From positions 682,001 through 746,000 of the forward strand of contig JABELC010000005.1 in the NCBI GenBank assembly GCA_028455995.1: DNA of 64,000 nucleotides. Reading direction: 5' to 3'. Shown one piece after another: positions 11,651 through 24,010 of this stretch. The DNA comes from Scleromitrula shiraiana (taxonomy: Eukaryota > Ascomycota > Leotiomycetes > Helotiales > Sclerotiniaceae). Each line of letters begins with the position of its first letter. Within the stretch, counting starts at the first letter, position 1. The notes below the pieces were generated by a model. The model saw only the letters and a program-made list of their open reading frames with translations, did no database searches and was not told the DNA's origin. The position numbers were made by a program, and so were the translations under genes.

Positions 11651-14170
11651 AAAGAGATAGAGTCGCTGGCTTAACGTCGAAATATATGTTCTTTTGTTTT
11701 GAGTCACGATTCGCTGCATTTGACATCTATACACAGTACAGCGGTGATTCTTATTTATTTTTATCCAGTCCACTTTTGTTGGAATGGTGTTAGCTAAGCT
11801 TGTATTCCAAGCTCTGTACCGCTGTTCGAAATCGTGATTAATCACCGAGACGTTTCATATCTCAACAGCCATCGGAATATTAATATTACCGGAAAAGGTT
11901 CCAAAGTTTGGGTGTCGAGAATTTCGTCAACGCGAACAGTGAGAAGCGAATGTTGACAGGCGGGCATGATGTGAGGAAATCAAAACACGAGGAAGATCGT
12001 GAGTCAAGATGAAATTACTGCCACGAAGCAATGGCCCCTGGTCGAATGCACGTATTGTTGAGACATACATCGCTAGTTTTGTAAGGTAGATAGATACTTT
12101 TTTGACGTTTGAAGAAACATGAATTTATGGACAAGTTCGGTCTTATGTTAGTGGGGGGCTGTTCGTTGCGGGTTGTGATCGTGAACCAACGTTATTCGAT
12201 TGTCCATTCAGTGTGTTAGATGAACTGTCACTTTCTAGACTTATTATTTATCCTAGGATTTTATGTAGTTCTACTAAGGTTCATAGCAATTAGACATTGC
12301 CATTATGAGTGTAACGAGATGCTATCACAATTCGTTCTTCTTTCAAGCAACTACATGGAATAAGAATGCTTATAAGAGCATTGTATGTAGACCATGGCTG
12401 GTTTGTTGGATAGAATATGAAGGGGAAACGCTGATTTGATGAATGCGATGAATGTTTGGTGGCTTAGTTATTTATTTGTTTTGTACAGTACATCTTACAC
12501 GAAGATATTACGTCGTAAACTTAACCAACCGGCGTTATTGGCGATGTCAAAGTGGGTGTGCTGATGACGTAAACGACAGGCCATTTGTTTATATGACGTG
12601 AATATTAATCGCAATCTAGAAAAGTTCAATATTTCGATATAGACTTCATAACAATATAAAATATACAATCTATCTCACTAACCGCTATCTATTCATATAT
12701 TCCTACACAAATCAACACTTAACTATAGAAATCTAACCTGATTAGCCGATTTGGGGCCACTAAAAGGATTTATATGCTGGCGGTAGTAGCTGGAATTCCA
12801 GTTTAACCCACTCATTAATCGCCTGGACTTTTCAAATATCTTTTTTGTTGCATATCTCAAGAATTATTATATCCATTTCGGTAATATCTTAAATATCGAC
12901 CTTATTTGCAAACCGTTTATCTCTTAAATTGGGAAAATTACGAATTACATAACCTGGAATGTCATGAATCATGATTAAATTTTAAAATCCATCATATGGC
13001 AATGCTTACTGCGCACTGGTTTTAATAAGCTCTGGAGTTGTAAAGAAGTATGGACGAGTAGTTATAAATACCCTGAAATGTGCCTCTCGAATTGTTGAAA
13101 GATAACTAATCTTGAGAGTTGTCGTGCTGTTCTAATGCCAACGCCATTGCTGCAACTACCCGGGCATATTGCTGTTGTTAAATTAGAGAAACGATAGATC
13201 TTTATACCTTCGGGTCTCTGGAGGAAAGAAGAAACCAATAGGTATAAACACCAGCGATCAAGATGAACGAACCTTTAAGCGGTCTAACGGTGTATCATTA
13301 ATAGATACAACTCGTGATGAGAAATTATAAGACGATATGAACTATAGGTAACATACCAAACATTTCTACCAATCAAAATAAAAGAAGATTACCAAAAAAA
13401 TAAACACCCAACGGTACCTAAATAGTTGTGCTCTGCCCCAACATGGCGCCCGAAGTATATATATATACATACATGGATGAAGTAGTCTAACTATATCTGC
13501 ACAATTCACGCTCATTCAGATATGCAACAAAATTAAATCCATGCTGTAGAATCACATGTTATGCAAGCGCTGAGTGGTAGAGTTTCCAAATTGTGGCGGT
13601 GGGAGAGTGACCCGGAGTGGCACACAAATGCAGTGCAACCAAAGCCACCAACCTTCTGTGGGACCCTCATATCTAAGTTAAAAGTTGGGTATACATGTCA
13701 GGTCAATTTCATCGCTCTGTAAGACGTAAGTTCTCAAGTATCAAAGATTTCATCAAAGCTTTCATGAATACGGTCTCAATTCCCTTGAGTTGGTTGAGCA
13801 TTCTTCTTCTGTTTACTGCAACTTTTATTTGCATACTTGTACGATTATGCTTTGACTAGTTGTTGAAAGGCAATAGGTTGTTCTAAGCTGAAAAAGATAT
13901 AATTCTATAATTAGCCTATTCGGCTTTCCTGGGCTTATACACCAAGAGTGAATTAAAGGTTCAATTCAAGATCTATATCTATTCTGAAAAGTCTCGTCTC
14001 GTCACTGTCTCCAATCTAAGTCTATTTATTTTTGTTCTGTCATACTTGGCCCTGAAGTTCTCGGTTTGCTTCGACTTTTCGCAATTTCCTTGGGTTTTCA
14101 TACTTCCCTTTCTTTCCTTCAGGATCTTCCCTCCTCCTTCCCTCCCTTTCAACTCATATCAAGTCGAAAC
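11651..14170. other. Gene-free stretch of about 2.5 kb
   Basis: No supported gene. The part around 12.6-13.1 kb is AT-rich. The last few hundred bases are pyrimidine-rich and are the likely promoter/leader of the 2EXR gene. Confidence 0.5.
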
Positions 14171-15802
14171 ATGTTAAGTCATCCTAGACGATTAGGAGAT
14201 ATGGCAGAACACGATTTACCAAACATTGATTTCAGTGTACCATTTCATCCTTCTCCTTGTAGATTTTCTACATACAATCCATCTGAGGATACTGATAACT
14301 TAAAGCTGTCAGTATCAAGACCTCCAGTTCCAGTTAGTCTTCGAATATCCACCCAAGGTTTGTTCGAGAAATCTAGGCCATCAAATGCCCCTGTTCGACA
14401 GCAGAAGCCCGCAGTTCCACCTAGTCTTCGCATATCTACACATAGCCGCTCACTCGGATATTCTACATTAAAACCCTCGACAACGAAGCCTTCAATCCCA
14501 CCCAGTCTTCGTGTTTCTACTCAAAATACTGTCGAGCATATTAATGGGTCCAAACTCTCAACTATTCATCACAGAACTTCTACACACAGCCTCTTTGAAT
14601 ACAAAACTACACCAAAAGTTCCCAAACCACGCAAGGTATCAGCCTACACATTTCGAGATGCCGATAGCCCCACACTCCCAACCATACATAACTATGGAAC
14701 ATTCACATACCCAGAAACCCCCGACTCTGTGGTAGAATCCGAAAATTTATTTCGAGATCCTCATTTCTCACTCTCACCACCAGCATCATTGCCATTATCA
14801 TTCTCCCCATCTTCATGTTCAAGCTCTTCTTCTGGAACGTCACTTTCAGATACCCCTATAAAGGTTCAAACTGGAGTTACGGAGTTCCCTCATTTCACAT
14901 CTCTCCCTCTAGACCTCCAACGGAGAATATGGCGCTTTACACTTCCCCAACCTCGAATTGTACAACTATATCCATCTACATCAGCCTTCACCCCCGCCAC
15001 TCCCTCCTCATCCGAAGTTCCCCTCACCAAGTTTACCGCCTGCATATCCCTCCCTATCGCCCTCCAGGTTCACAAACTCTCCCGTAGAGTCGCTCTTTCT
15101 CAATACAATCAGTTATCTTTGGGACAACCATACTACATCCCCGCTTCACCTTACACATACATAAACTACGCACAAGACACCGTCTACCTCACAGCCTCTC
15201 TACTTAGCCCCGACCTTGGAACCGAAATCCTCTACTCTAGAAATCTCAACCTGATCCGTTATCTAGCCATCGAGTTCAAAGTATGGACGAATCTGCTTCG
15301 TGACAACGAATTCGTAAATGCTATTTTGGAGATGGAGGGGTTGATGGAAATTAGTATCATTTTCGATAGAGAGGTAGATATAAATCCTTTCTCGGAAGCG
15401 AGTAGAAGACTCGGGGGAGGGGTCAGGGGAACCGGAAAAGAAGATCCCAGGAACAAAGAGCTGAAGTTCTCGGATGTAGATATCTATAGTTGGGAATGGA
15501 AAGAACTCGAAGGCATATTTGAGCGAGAATGCGAAAAATACTGGTTATGGGGAAGAGTCAAGGGATGGGAGGATGTTCGTGGCAAAATGAAGTTTCAGTG
15601 GAAGGAGGGACTGGGAGTTAGGGAGCTCAGAAGTTGGAGGAAACAGAATGCTGCTTCGTTGGGTGATTTGATGGTTAGTTTGGATGATGTGTTGATGGAT
15701 TATGGGGGGTCTAAGGGGAAGCAAGCGGGGGAGGAGGTGGTGGTTTATAGTGAGAGTGAGTACTCGGCTTCGGAGATGGATGATGATGAAGAATGGATTT
15801 AA
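14171..15802 (+). CDS. 2EXR-domain protein
   Basis: A single uninterrupted frame of 543 aa from the ATG at 14171 (MLSHPRRLGD); this is the first ATG of the frame, after a pyrimidine-rich leader. Residues about 45-200 are disordered and contain three diverged copies of a short motif, SLRISTQ / SLRISTH / SLRVSTQ, each preceded by P-V-P or P-P. Residues about 236-345 fit the fungal 2EXR domain: FTSLPLDLQRRIWRFTLPQPR, then ALQVHKLSRRVALSQY and the aromatic YINYAQDTVYLT segment. The C-terminal part has Trp-rich helices (DIYSWEWKELEGIFERE) and an acidic end (SEMDDDEEWI). 2EXR proteins are expanded in Leotiomycetes and Sordariomycetes and their biochemical role is unknown. No partner gene is adjacent. 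Confidence 0.8.
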   Translation: MLSHPRRLGDMAEHDLPNIDFSVPFHPSPCRFSTYNPSEDTDNLKLSVSRPPVPVSLRISTQGLFEKSRPSNAPVRQQKPAVPPSLRISTHSRSLGYSTLKPSTTKPSIPPSLRVSTQNTVEHINGSKLSTIHHRTSTHSLFEYKTTPKVPKPRKVSAYTFRDADSPTLPTIHNYGTFTYPETPDSVVESENLFRDPHFSLSPPASLPLSFSPSSCSSSSSGTSLSDTPIKVQTGVTEFPHFTSLPLDLQRRIWRFTLPQPRIVQLYPSTSAFTPATPSSSEVPLTKFTACISLPIALQVHKLSRRVALSQYNQLSLGQPYYIPASPYTYINYAQDTVYLTASLLSPDLGTEILYSRNLNLIRYLAIEFKVWTNLLRDNEFVNAILEMEGLMEISIIFDREVDINPFSEASRRLGGGVRGTGKEDPRNKELKFSDVDIYSWEWKELEGIFERECEKYWLWGRVKGWEDVRGKMKFQWKEGLGVRELRSWRKQNAASLGDLMVSLDDVLMDYGGSKGKQAGEEVVVYSESEYSASEMDDDEEWI

Positions 15803-17973
15803 AATGTTCGTGGCGACTAGTTTTTGGATATCAAGATTTGGTTTGGGGCTTTCTTTTTTTTTACTTACATTGGGTTGCGTCGGAGCGAGTGGCGTACAGC
15901 GGGAGATTTTTTTGAGATACCATATTATGATCATGATCATGTCCTACCAATTTTTGTATAATCAAGGTTTTAACTGATTATATTTAACACTATTAATAAG
16001 TCAATATTCCCGACCTGTTGCATCTTGACTCCTGTGTATAGAAATCACTAAGTTTTCTCCGGATTCTTATCACTTGTAATTTTAAACCGCTATAAATTGC
16101 AATCTCAAGATACTCTGGTCCCCCGAACGAGGGCCACAACCAAAGTTTCCTAGAGTGTCTACAACGTGATAACTATTGAATAACTTCAAACTACTTCAGA
16201 ATTAGTCATCCCAGGATCTTCCATTTATAGTGGTGAATAGGTATATACTCAAATTAAATAATCTTATTCTACATCAACTGAAGATTCAACGGAGAAATCC
16301 TTTCCTTTCTCGTTCTCATCACTTCAACATCGGCGAGGATTTTCTATACTCTCTCACCCCTTATTTACTTACATAGATGCCTAGATATATATTGATGTTA
16401 GTGTATACAAATTTGAAATCCAGATTCAATGTGGAGTTTATTCCATATCTCAGGAAAGAAGGATTCTTCATATAGCTTTTGGGAGATCCTATTGCTTATT
16501 TCTTCCCTTATGTTTCATTTGCGGTGACTTGAGGATTAATGAAAATATCGTACATGTCTCTCCGAAAAAGAAAAAAAATGGGCAATATTGACAGATTTTT
16601 CTCTTTTTAATTGATATATTAAATCAACCACAAATACAAACTATTGACACAATTAGATGAATATAAACTTTGACTTCTAGCAATCATGTTCATACTTTAA
16701 CTTATTAATAAGATTGAAGGAAGTTAAGATCAACATTTATGATCCATCGTCGCAGTGTCTAATCTGTCAAAATTGCCCACTTGTTTTTCCTCTGGGGAGC
16801 GAGCATGTTTTGCCCAGGGCCAGGCCAGACAGAGGTAGTATTTAGCGGCGACTGCATCGCTGGTGGCTACTCATGAATTAGTCAGCTTTATTTCAACTAC
16901 CGGCTAATCACCTTAATATCATCTTATTCAATCACCCCTTCTCCCCTCTATCGCTTCAAACACCGACACATGAGTTGGTTGAAAGGTAGAAGAGAGAAAA
17001 AAAGAAAGAAAGAAAGAAAGGTGTGTTTTTTGTCGCAGCACATCCGATATGCAAGAACACGAAATAAAACACCTTTCCCTCGCCTTCCCTTCCCTTCCCT
17101 TTCATTCCCCGCCCACCTGTAAATCCCTACTCTAAACTCTCTATAGCATCTATATAAAAACTTACTATTTATTGTTTGTTTGGTTGGTTGATTGGATTCA
17201 GATAAGAGTCTATGCTATCGGGCTTAGTTTGGCTCGGCGTTAGGTGTTAAAGATGTTAACAGCTTAGTGAGAGAAGGGTAGAGGATGTAGGTTCTCGATT
17301 AGTTGTTTTTGATAGTGATGGTGATGGTAATTCTAATGAAGTGAAGTGAAGTGAAAGTGGATGAGGCGATTGATGGATTTGTGTGGTATTATGTAGTTAT
17401 GTATGAGTGATGAATGAGGTATGAGCGATAGGTGATAAATAATCATTGATTTGGTTCGATCGACTTTTTATGTATATTTGTAACTAAATAAATAAATACC
17501 TATGTATGTAGCTAACCACCATCTAATGTATTCTCATTCCCAAACCTCCCCCTCCAATCTCCCCTATTTGATCTCCTATGCATCCACATAAAAGAACGAA
17601 TCGAAAAATAAATAAATAAATAACTATGTAAGAAATCCCAATGTAAATAAGTTTCGCTATCCCATTAAATTGAATCGAATCGAAAATGAATCGAAAAAGA
17701 AATCTGGTTAACTCGTCGAAAAAATGGATAGATGAATAGATGAATGGGTGATCAATAGATAGATAAATAGATGATCATAAATCCTCCCCTTCCGTCTCTC
17801 CTTTCCTATCCTTTCCCAGTTCCTCTTACCTCCCGTTTTCCATATCACATCATCTTAAAGTAAAAGTAAAAATAAACCAACCCCGCATAACCACCAACCG
17901 CACCCACCATCCATCCCCCCCCCACCACCAAACCAAACCAACCATCCTCATCCAACTAAAAAAACCCAGAAGT
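15803..17973. other. Gene-free stretch of about 2.2 kb
   Basis: No supported gene. It lies between convergent genes, so it holds both 3' flanks. It has a (gaaa)n run at 16998-17020 and many aata/gaat runs. Confidence 0.5.
16998..17020. repeat. (GAAA)n microsatellite
   Basis: Seen directly: five to six gaaa units following an A run. Confidence 0.85.
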
Positions 17974-20900
17974 CTAATTCTCCGATTCCTCATCACCATC
18001 GCTGTCAAGATTAAGATTGAGATCAAGATCAATCTCATCCGGATTAATCCTCTTCTTCTTCTTCATCTTCTCCTCTTTCGTCCCCTCTACCTCGCTAGAA
18101 CCTCCAAATTCCGGGTTAACAGTAAATGAGCTCGTAAAGGCACTATTTAGAGTTCTTGGTATCTGATTTGCAGAGTCCCTCTCCCTCCCTTCCTCATTAT
18201 TGCGAATCCGCTCACCCCTATCATCCCTATCCGCATCCCCACCAATAATAGGAGCAGAATCGGGACGAGATAGAGCAGGAGCAGCAGCTTCGCGCGAAGA
18301 GGGTGAAGAAGCAAACGAATGGATGGAATATTCTGCGCTGGTCGCTGATTGTGGGGTTGGGGATTTGATATTGATGTCTTTAGCTGTACCTGCAATTGTA
18401 CCTGTACCTGTGTCTTTATCTGTACCTGTGTTATTATCTGTAGAAGTACCTGTGGCTGGATCTGTAGAAGTGGAAGTGGAAGTAGAAGTAGAAGTTGAAA
18501 TCGTAAGACGAGGTTTCAAGTGTGATGAATCTGACTGTGAATTTGAATTTGAGGCTGAGTTTGAGGCTGAAGTTGAGAGTTCGAGGAGATGGAGATATTG
18601 CTTTCCGGTTAGGACGAGTGGTTTTTTGGTGGGAGTGGTGAGTTCGAGGTTTTGGATTTGGTTATGGTGGTTGGTGTGGGGGTTTGTGGTTGTGTGTGTG
18701 GTTGTGGTTGGAGGGAGATCTTCATTCGTAATTGAATTTTTGATGCTCGAGAGTGCGGAGGAATCGCTGTTAAGATTATTCTCTTTTGGAATGTTGGATG
18801 ATGTATGTTCCACTTCGGGTTGATGATTCGAATTCTTCAAGTCGGAAGAAGATGGTGAATTATCAAATTTAGGCCGACCGTTCAATAGCTCCTCCTCAGA
18901 AGAATCAGAAACAAACCACCCATCAGATTTGGAATCTTTACCCCGAACCGGCGATCCCGCATCCTCGACTTCGTCCGCCCACGAAGAAGATCGTAATCCC
19001 TCGCCCTTACAAGTTGGGATGATAGCATCTCGGTTCTGATATTCAACTAGTCGTCGTCTCTGCAATGTAACCATCGAATCAACCATATCCCTCCCCCCTT
19101 TCTCATCGTACTCTCTCCTCTCCTTCTCCCTAGTTTCTCTCTCCCTCTCTCTCATCTCTCGTTCCTCCTCCACAGTAACCGCAGTCCCCAATGTATACCC
19201 AATCTCCTCCTTCGCAAACATCGGTTTCCTACCCGCATCAACCATGTCCATATCCCTCTCACAAAAATCCCCCTCAAACCCCACCTCCAACATCCACTCC
19301 CTATACCTATTCCCCCCCCTCAAAATCGCCAACGCATTCCCGGCAGCCTCAATACTCGCAAACTCCAACCACAAAGTCCCCCACTCATCCACATACCACT
19401 GCACCAACATAAACGCAAACTTACCATTACCCGTGATATCGTATTCGAGTTGTCTGAGTGCGAGATCCTTGGGAAAGTTTCGGATCGAGAGGATCCGGGT
19501 GCGGTTTTGGACGTAGATGGCTTGGCGTTTGGCGGGGAGGAGTGGATAGGTTGGGGTATTGATTAGGGATACTTTTACCTTTGTTTCGTTTTCACCGTTA
19601 CTCTCATTCTTATTCACATCCTCAAATTCTTTGAATGAGATCGAATGATCCTCCGCCCATTGCACATATTTCTCCGCATCACACTGCTTCACAAAAATAA
19701 TCATCGCAGTCACGCTCATACTCGCCACCATCCCAACCAATCTCGCCGCATAGATCCTCCCGCCTCTAACTCGCGCCAATACATCCCTTAACTCAACACT
19801 CTTCGGTAACCCCGTGATCAACACGCTACGATAAATATCACTATCATTTTCCTCGGGTAAATATTGCATTCCATAGTGGAAATAATCTGGACATGTTCTT
19901 GCACTTGGATGCTGATCTCGGAAATTCCTACCACGTTGTTGTTCATATAAATGGCAATTGAACTCCGCGTCGCGCTGTTGGTTTGAGCTCCATATGTTCG
20001 GTCCTAGTGTACTATCTTGTCCGATTCCAGTCCCAGCATTAACTGCAAGGTTGGGAATTCCTTGGTTTTGACCTTGATATTGACCATAATTATTGTTATT
20101 ACCACCAGCAAACCTTGCATAATAAGCATTCCGATTCGGATAATCCCTCCTCGCATAATCCTCGCCTCTGAACGAATTCTCAGGTGAAAACCCCACTTTT
20201 AGCACAGCGGGAGTGGGGATATTAGTAAAGCTCGCAAGGGCACGTTCTTGATAGAGGAGCTGATCTTCGATTCTAAGGGTATTTTCTTCGGGGTCGTTGA
20301 GATTCTCGGGGAGCGATGTATCGACTGCGTTTGTGAGTTCGAAATCGACGATGTGGGGGAGTTGGGTTGTGGAATCGAAGGGGTTGTGGTGGTAGGTGGT
20401 GGTGGGTGTTGGGGGAGAGGAGTCTTGGTCCCAGAAGCTGAGGTTTTTGCGGGCGGCTAGGATGGTGGGATGGGTGGTGCGGGGTTGTTGGCGGGGTTGG
20501 ATGGTGGGTTGGATTGCTGGAGTTTTAATTTCGACCTTAGGAATTGACTTTGTGATGCTTTCGTCATCGGAAGTAGCAGGAGAGATAGTTCCTTCTCTCT
20601 TCTCAAGTCGATCCCAGAGTATACCAATTTCTCTTTTCAATCTCTTCACCTCCACCCTTAACTCTACCAATTCCTCCGTATCTCCATCATTGAGCTGATT
20701 TGGTAGCCGAGAGGGCTCATTGATAACTCCACCCAATGCTCTTGCAATGATGACTGAGCTTTTGATCGCATCATCTTTGTCTTTAGCCGCATGGGAAAGG
20801 TCATTCTCGAGGACTGCAATGCGAATTCTCATATTTTGAATTTGTTCATTGCTCGTATCCGTAGATGTTTGGACGCTGCTGCTGTTCATTTGATGCTGAA

Positions 20901-21051
20901 CTGGTGAACCTTTACCATTTGGTTGGTCGTGGTAAATGGTGTTGTGGTTATTGGGGAAGAAACTAAAAGACTGAGAAGAGGAATGGGTCGGAACTCCTTG
21001 TTTGTAATTGGCAAATGGAGAGGGATGGTCCCCATTTGGGAAAGAAGACAT
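17974..21051 (-). CDS. Two-RRM RNA-binding protein, 1025 aa
   Basis: One uninterrupted frame of 1025 aa starting at the ATG whose complement is at 21049-21051 (MSSFPNGDHPS). A short coiled-coil-like segment (MRIRIAVLENDLSHAAKD) lies near residues 72-105. Two RRM-like folds are seen. The first, at about 405-470, starts RSVLITGLPKSVELRDVLARV and ends near MSVTAMIIFVKQCDAEKYVQW. The second, at about 515-590, starts RILSIRNFPKDLALRQLEYD and includes FAFMLVQWYVDEWGTLWLEF. Between and around them the protein is rich in Asn, Gln, Ser and Gly. The last 300 residues are low-complexity with Ser-Thr dipeptide runs and end in a Lys-rich then acidic tail (KKKKRINPDEIDLDLNLNL). A role in mRNA binding is inferred from the RRMs; I do not recognise a named orthologue. 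Convergent with the 2EXR gene. Confidence 0.82.
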   Translation of the reverse strand: MSSFPNGDHPSPFANYKQGVPTHSSSQSFSFFPNNHNTIYHDQPNGKGSPVQHQMNSSSVQTSTDTSNEQIQNMRIRIAVLENDLSHAAKDKDDAIKSSVIIARALGGVINEPSRLPNQLNDGDTEELVELRVEVKRLKREIGILWDRLEKREGTISPATSDDESITKSIPKVEIKTPAIQPTIQPRQQPRTTHPTILAARKNLSFWDQDSSPPTPTTTYHHNPFDSTTQLPHIVDFELTNAVDTSLPENLNDPEENTLRIEDQLLYQERALASFTNIPTPAVLKVGFSPENSFRGEDYARRDYPNRNAYYARFAGGNNNNYGQYQGQNQGIPNLAVNAGTGIGQDSTLGPNIWSSNQQRDAEFNCHLYEQQRGRNFRDQHPSARTCPDYFHYGMQYLPEENDSDIYRSVLITGLPKSVELRDVLARVRGGRIYAARLVGMVASMSVTAMIIFVKQCDAEKYVQWAEDHSISFKEFEDVNKNESNGENETKVKVSLINTPTYPLLPAKRQAIYVQNRTRILSIRNFPKDLALRQLEYDITGNGKFAFMLVQWYVDEWGTLWLEFASIEAAGNALAILRGGNRYREWMLEVGFEGDFCERDMDMVDAGRKPMFAKEEIGYTLGTAVTVEEEREMRERERETREKERREYDEKGGRDMVDSMVTLQRRRLVEYQNRDAIIPTCKGEGLRSSSWADEVEDAGSPVRGKDSKSDGWFVSDSSEEELLNGRPKFDNSPSSSDLKNSNHQPEVEHTSSNIPKENNLNSDSSALSSIKNSITNEDLPPTTTTHTTTNPHTNHHNQIQNLELTTPTKKPLVLTGKQYLHLLELSTSASNSASNSNSQSDSSHLKPRLTISTSTSTSTSTSTDPATGTSTDNNTGTDKDTGTGTIAGTAKDINIKSPTPQSATSAEYSIHSFASSPSSREAAAPALSRPDSAPIIGGDADRDDRGERIRNNEEGRERDSANQIPRTLNSAFTSSFTVNPEFGGSSEVEGTKEEKMKKKKRINPDEIDLDLNLNLDSDGDEESEN
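18459..18497. repeat. Hexanucleotide run encoding Ser-Thr repeat
   Basis: Seen directly: gaagtg/gaagta units that encode the STSTST stretch of the RRM protein on the minus strand. The long plus-strand open frame over it is a by-product. Confidence 0.85.
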
Positions 21052-22317
21052 CTTGTCTATCTTTTCCTGAGTTGTAAATGTATTGGTGGAATAGATTTGA
21101 GAGCGTTTTAGTGTGTTTAGGTGATTGCTTCTTGAAGAGCCGAAAGCCAGAAAGAATATATCAAGATGAAAGATGCAGAATGATAAAAATAAGTAATAAG
21201 TGTAGAGTATTGCAAAACTAGATTGAACTGATGTTAACCAGAACTGAGAAGTATGCTGGACTTGAAAGGTTTGAAGAATATTATCTCATCGAGCTGTCTG
21301 ATGTTTGATGACGACGAGCTCTCAGAAGAAATGGATGATACTAAGAAAAGTAAGTGCTTGCTTGCAATATCACAGATTCTAAGAAGTTGTGGATTAAGAA
21401 GCAAAAGGGAAGGAGAAGGCAGAGTAGAGAGGAAAGAATATATTGTAAAAAAAAGAGGGGAAGAAGTCTGCAACAAAAAGGTGGAGGAAAGGGTAGCAGG
21501 AAGGTAGAGAGGGGAAGTGGAAACGAAGTGAATACTGAGGCTAAACGTGCATACATGTTAGCATTCAAGAAGAATTGTTGTAGAAGAGACGAATATTGCA
21601 GGATGAGAGATCTCTATTCTTCAACATTGGAATCGAGGGCTTACTTCAGATAGAGCGCCGAATAATTGAAGTCGATTAAACCATACTTCGACCTCGATCA
21701 TACGCCCAGCATAATTGGAAAGAATATATACTGTAAACCGCAAGAAGATAGACAGTCAAGCTGCAAAGAAAATATGTGAAGTTTATTGCTATGCAGAACC
21801 AGAAAACTGAACCTTGGATCAAGGAATCGAGGATATAGCAAATTAAGAGAATGGAAGAGGTCAAAAGTATTATTTCTTTAGGAATTGTAACGTAGTACAT
21901 GGTAAATTTCTCGAGTATTAGAAGTTGATAACTCTTTCTTCCGAGTTTTCAAAGTTGAAGTAGATGATCTTCAGACGAGAGAATTGGAGAACACAACTAG
22001 TGAGCTCTACTATGATGAGAAAGTGACTAACAGTTCCTGTATCACAAGAATGATGAATATAGTATTTTCATAAAATCGTACCAACCACTACATGGCCAGT
22101 CTAAGCTTTCCAGAAAAAGCTGCCAGCAGAGAGCTTGATAATATTACTCCATTATATGATTCCACCAACGTTTCGTCGCTGTGAATATCCCACCCACTCC
22201 TATCCATTATATATCTTCCAAGTCAAAGGAATGGCATTCAAACTCGCCCTTAAATATCATACCATACCACCAAACGCCCCTTAAAACATCCTATCATGCA
22301 TATTGAGACTCAAACTT
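21052..22317. other. Intergenic stretch of about 1.3 kb
   Basis: No supported gene. It is the 5' region of the RRM gene and the 3' region of the CFEM-like gene, both minus. Purine-rich plus-strand open frames at 21253-21653 are low-complexity and are probably the leader of the RRM gene read backwards. Confidence 0.5.
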
Positions 22318-23117
22318 TTATGTCCTTGGCTTCTTCTGAAGACCTTTACTCTCTCTTTTCCCTCTTGTGGCATCCCCTGGGGTGACCGTTACTGTTGACG
22401 CAGTCTCCTTATGATATCCTCCATCATTAGCGTTGACAACTCCATCTCCGTATTTGTATCCTCCCGTCATTCCTTGAATTTGGTGTGGTCCTAAAGCAAC
22501 TGGGGGGCGCATCTCAATTTCCCTTTCTCTTTTGCGAATATATCGTCGTCTGAAAAAGAACGCTATGAGCCAGGCTGATGTTATCCCAACCACAAGAATA
22601 ACAAGCATGATGACCCATTTATAATGGGTAGAAAGCCTTAAGATCTATGTCAGCCAAGAGAATAAGATGCCTATGCTCTAAGAATTACTTACCAGGTTTC
22701 ACGGGTTGACCCAGACTTTGAGTTTGAAGAATCCGAAGATGTAGAAGTGGCTCCACTACCGCTACTCGACGTAGTAGAACTTGTTACACCCTTCACATTA
22801 CAATAACTTTCATACCAAGTCTCGATACTTTGCAAATCCGTCGTCGATGTGCAACTAGCTGCACCGCAAACTTGAGAAACACCCGAGGTCCCCTGGAGAA
22901 AAGGTGTCAATCTTGAATCCGAACAAAAACATGAACTATCTGTAGTGGAGGTGACTGGTGGAATGCATGCTCCTTGTACATCGGATAGTGGACCACATTG
23001 CGAAGCGCAAGAAGGAAGGTCGGAGGAAAAAGGGACGATCAAGCCATCTGCTAGTTGTTGTGCGTTGATAATGATAGGTAGAAGTGCCGACACAAAGAGG
23101 ATGATAGATCGATACAT
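22318..23117 (-). CDS. CFEM-like single-pass membrane protein
   Basis: Two exons on the minus strand: 22693-23117 and 22318-22636, with a 56-nt intron (donor GTAAGT, acceptor TTAAG), giving 247 aa. Residues 1-21 are a signal peptide (MYRSIILFVSALLPIIINAQ). The ectodomain has eight cysteines in CFEM-like order: SCASQC, GAC, SCFCSD, VC, ASC and YC, so four disulphides are expected. A Ser/Thr/Gly-rich linker follows. A transmembrane helix (WVIMLVILVVGITSAWLIAF) starts just after the splice junction, then a basic stop-transfer RRRYIRKRERE and a short cytosolic tail with RPPVALGPHQ and a Lys-rich end. CFEM proteins are fungus-specific surface proteins used in adhesion, signalling or haem/iron uptake; with a helix instead of a GPI signal this one looks like a receptor-like type I protein. 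The CFEM match is by eye. Confidence 0.75.
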
Positions 23118-24010
23118 TTTATGGATATTGAAATTGGTTCTCGCGATCGTGATGACCTTCCGATATGAGTAATTTGTTCCAAATCCTTTGCGTATTGTCT
23201 ATTGTTCTAGAAACGTAGGGTCGGTTCCCAGTCGCGCAATGGTGGTAGATTCCTATTGAATGTATGTATATGCCGGAGGATTTCGAATACCGGTCGTGCG
23301 CGATTTGATTCCCCTCCGTTTGATGTAAGATAGCTGGATGTATCGTTCTCGGTTTGTTGATTGATGGCTGAATGTATCCCCTCGTATTAATGATTCGTAT
23401 TGACGGATGGGGTGATAGTTCAAGGTATATCTGCAGACCAACTTTTCTCCTCCCTCAACCATGTAATTTCGGATCGAAATGATGTATGATGAACCCCTTT
23501 CGTTAAAATAATTATAGATATAGAAAAGAATATCAAAAGAATGAAGTGAATATAATAGTTTATAGAACGAATGTAATGGTAGTTTGGTTATGAGAGGGAG
23601 AGAGAGGATTGTATATTAGTTATTGTTACATAGACAGATAAATAGATACTATGTACTCGAGTACGAGTAGATAAGATTGTAAGATTGATAAAAAATGAGG
23701 GAGGAAGTTGAATATAAAATTGTCGTGTAAAGTGCTTATTACCTTATTAATAAGGCAGTACTCGTACTGTACATAGAAGAGAGAATGTGGAGAAGTGAAT
23801 GGAGTGATATTCAAAACTCCATGCATGGAACTGTACGCTTCCGTACGGAACGTACTGTACTTCCGTACTGTAGAATTAATGTACAACCCACCACGGCCAA
23901 TCTAAAAGGTATGGGATTGGGTCAATTTGTTTAGAGTTTTGACAAGTTTTAAGGGGGAAACTTTTGGGGATTAATTAGTATGTTTCGTACTAAAATAATT
24001 TGTTTCTCTA
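23118..24010. other. Intergenic stretch with palindromes
   Basis: No supported gene. A group of short perfect palindromes built on gtac/cgtac lies at about 23750-23880, directly upstream of the epimerase relic. Confidence 0.5.
23818..23876. repeat. Cluster of short palindromes
   Basis: Seen directly: the 12-base palindromes tccatgcatgga (23818-23829) and ttccgtacggaa (23839-23850), then repeated gtacttccgtac-like words. The purpose is unknown; it could be a binding site or an element end. Confidence 0.6.

Noticed and set aside
18200..18823. 207-aa plus-strand open frame
   Set aside because: It is antisense to the RRM protein and is made of the complement of Ser/Thr repeat codons.
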